DNA from: Candidatus Gottesmanbacteria bacterium RIFCSPHIGHO2_01_FULL_46_14
Lineage (GTDB): Bacteria > Patescibacteriota > Microgenomatia > UBA10105 > UBA927
Length of the DNA: 5,197 nt
NCBI GenBank assembly: GCA_001780895.1
Contig: MFJJ01000052.1
Coordinates: 1,776-6,972 of the forward strand
Direction of reading: 5' to 3'
In this document: in pieces, positions 4,794-5,197 of the stretch
Position numbering within the stretch: position 1 is the stretch's first letter
Layout of the letters: each line of letters begins with the position of its first letter
Translations under genes and position numbers: made by a program
Notes under the pieces: generated by a model
Seen by the model: the letters and a program-made list of their open reading frames with translations, nothing else
The model's database searches: none
Told to the model about the DNA's origin: nothing

Positions 4794-5197
4794 CTACGTT
4801 GGATGCACAATATTGTCTTCACGCATCGGCAAATGTTTAACCAGGTCTTCCACTTCTTCCGCCAGACGGTCGGCGAAGGCATCGAGATTGCGGTAGTCTT
4901 TGAGTACGACGCGCGAAACGCCGCGGGTTTGGGCCTGTTTGTTATACTCCGGTACAGAAGAAATAGCGATAACCTTGTCTGCACCGAGCCGTTCAAGATT
5001 CACCACATGGAACGATCCGCCCAGCTTGCAGTCCCGATCCAGAAGAATCATATCGACATGGATGGCGGGATTTTTGTTAATAAAGTGCTCTACCTGCTGA
5101 TAATTGGTCAGCGTAATGACCGAAAAATCATACGGCTGATCCTGCTCTATCTTCGATAACCGCGCCAGTATTTTTGAAAGCGTGAGCAGATCGTCTT
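4794..5197 (-). CDS. Receiver-domain (response-regulator-like) protein, N-terminus cut by window edge
   Basis: The 133 visible codons are open from the right edge to the TAG stop at 4794-4796, so the gene continues beyond the window. The fragment begins with D-D, fitting the acidic pair at the end of receiver strand 1. It then shows the probable phospho-acceptor strand M-I-L-L-D-R-D-C-K-L-G-G-S-F-H (49-63, D53), the switch strand V-I-A-I-S-S (75-80) and V-V-L-K-D-Y (96-101) with the conserved Lys K99. Together these fit a CheY-like receiver, which takes phosphate from a histidine kinase and changes partner binding. After a helix rich in Glu and Asp (104-122) only about ten residues remain, so there is no DNA-binding output domain at the C-terminus: a stand-alone receiver. 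An internal ATG at 5051 is not the start, since conserved receiver sequence lies upstream. G+C is high (60% in 4861-4920), unlike the adjacent kinase pair. Confidence 0.82.
   Translation of the reverse strand, partial: DDLLTLSKILARLSKIEQDQPYDFSVITLTNYQQVEHFINKNPAIHVDMILLDRDCKLGGSFHVVNLERLGADKVIAISSVPEYNKQAQTRGVSRVVLKDYRNLDAFADRLAEEVEDLVKHLPMREDNIVHPT

Noticed and set aside
4807..4816. Palindrome ACAATATTGT near the end of the receiver gene
   Set aside because: It lies in coding sequence, has no loop and no following T-run in a useful position, so I do not call it a bidirectional terminator.
4803..5159. Plus-strand open frame of 118 codons
   Set aside because: It lies antisense to the receiver gene, which has clear conserved motifs over the same span; its own translation shows no recognisable motif and no ribosome binding site.

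Overview
The window reads like a piece of a small bacterial genome, most likely from the Patescibacteria (Candidate Phyla Radiation). This is inferred from gene content (a stand-alone zeta-type kinase of the compact patescibacterial kind, a DUF2188 protein, a short receiver protein with the D-R-D-C-K-L-G-G-S-F-H signature), tight packing and very short 5' leaders. No 16S or ribosomal gene is present to confirm it. The genetic code appears standard: TGG is used for Trp, and TAA, TAG and TGA all serve as stops.

Layout. Bases 1-83 hold a promoter and an inverted repeat in front of a plus-strand gene for a 720-residue fusion of a TOTE-type archaeo-eukaryotic primase (AEP) and a superfamily 2 helicase (84-2246). 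It ends only 20 bp from the end of a minus-strand Pif1-like superfamily 1B helicase with a C-terminal helix-turn-helix-like domain (2267-3856). A 70-bp divergent promoter region separates this from a plus-strand pair: a zeta-toxin-like P-loop kinase (start at 3927 preferred) overlapping by 8 bp a DUF2188 protein (4525-4791). Two bases later comes the 3' part of a minus-strand receiver-domain protein that runs off the right edge (4794-5197). There are no gene-free stretches over 300 bases. I saw no tRNA, rRNA, CRISPR array or insertion sequence.

How the genes may work together. The primase-helicase and the Pif1 helicase are both DNA-handling ATPases and could form a replication, repair or conflict module; the primase-helicase ends in Q-L-E-L-F, a near-canonical bacterial sliding-clamp binding motif. 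The kinase and the DUF2188 protein are translationally coupled and look like an addiction or stress pair in which DUF2188 occupies the partner position, although no classical epsilon or PezA antitoxin is visible. The receiver gene is richer in G+C than the kinase pair and looks like ordinary chromosome.

Most worth checking: the clamp motif, the start of the primase-helicase (family-like sequence continues upstream of the only standard start codon), the kinase/DUF2188 pair, and the leaderless-like promoters. None by itself proves a new system.
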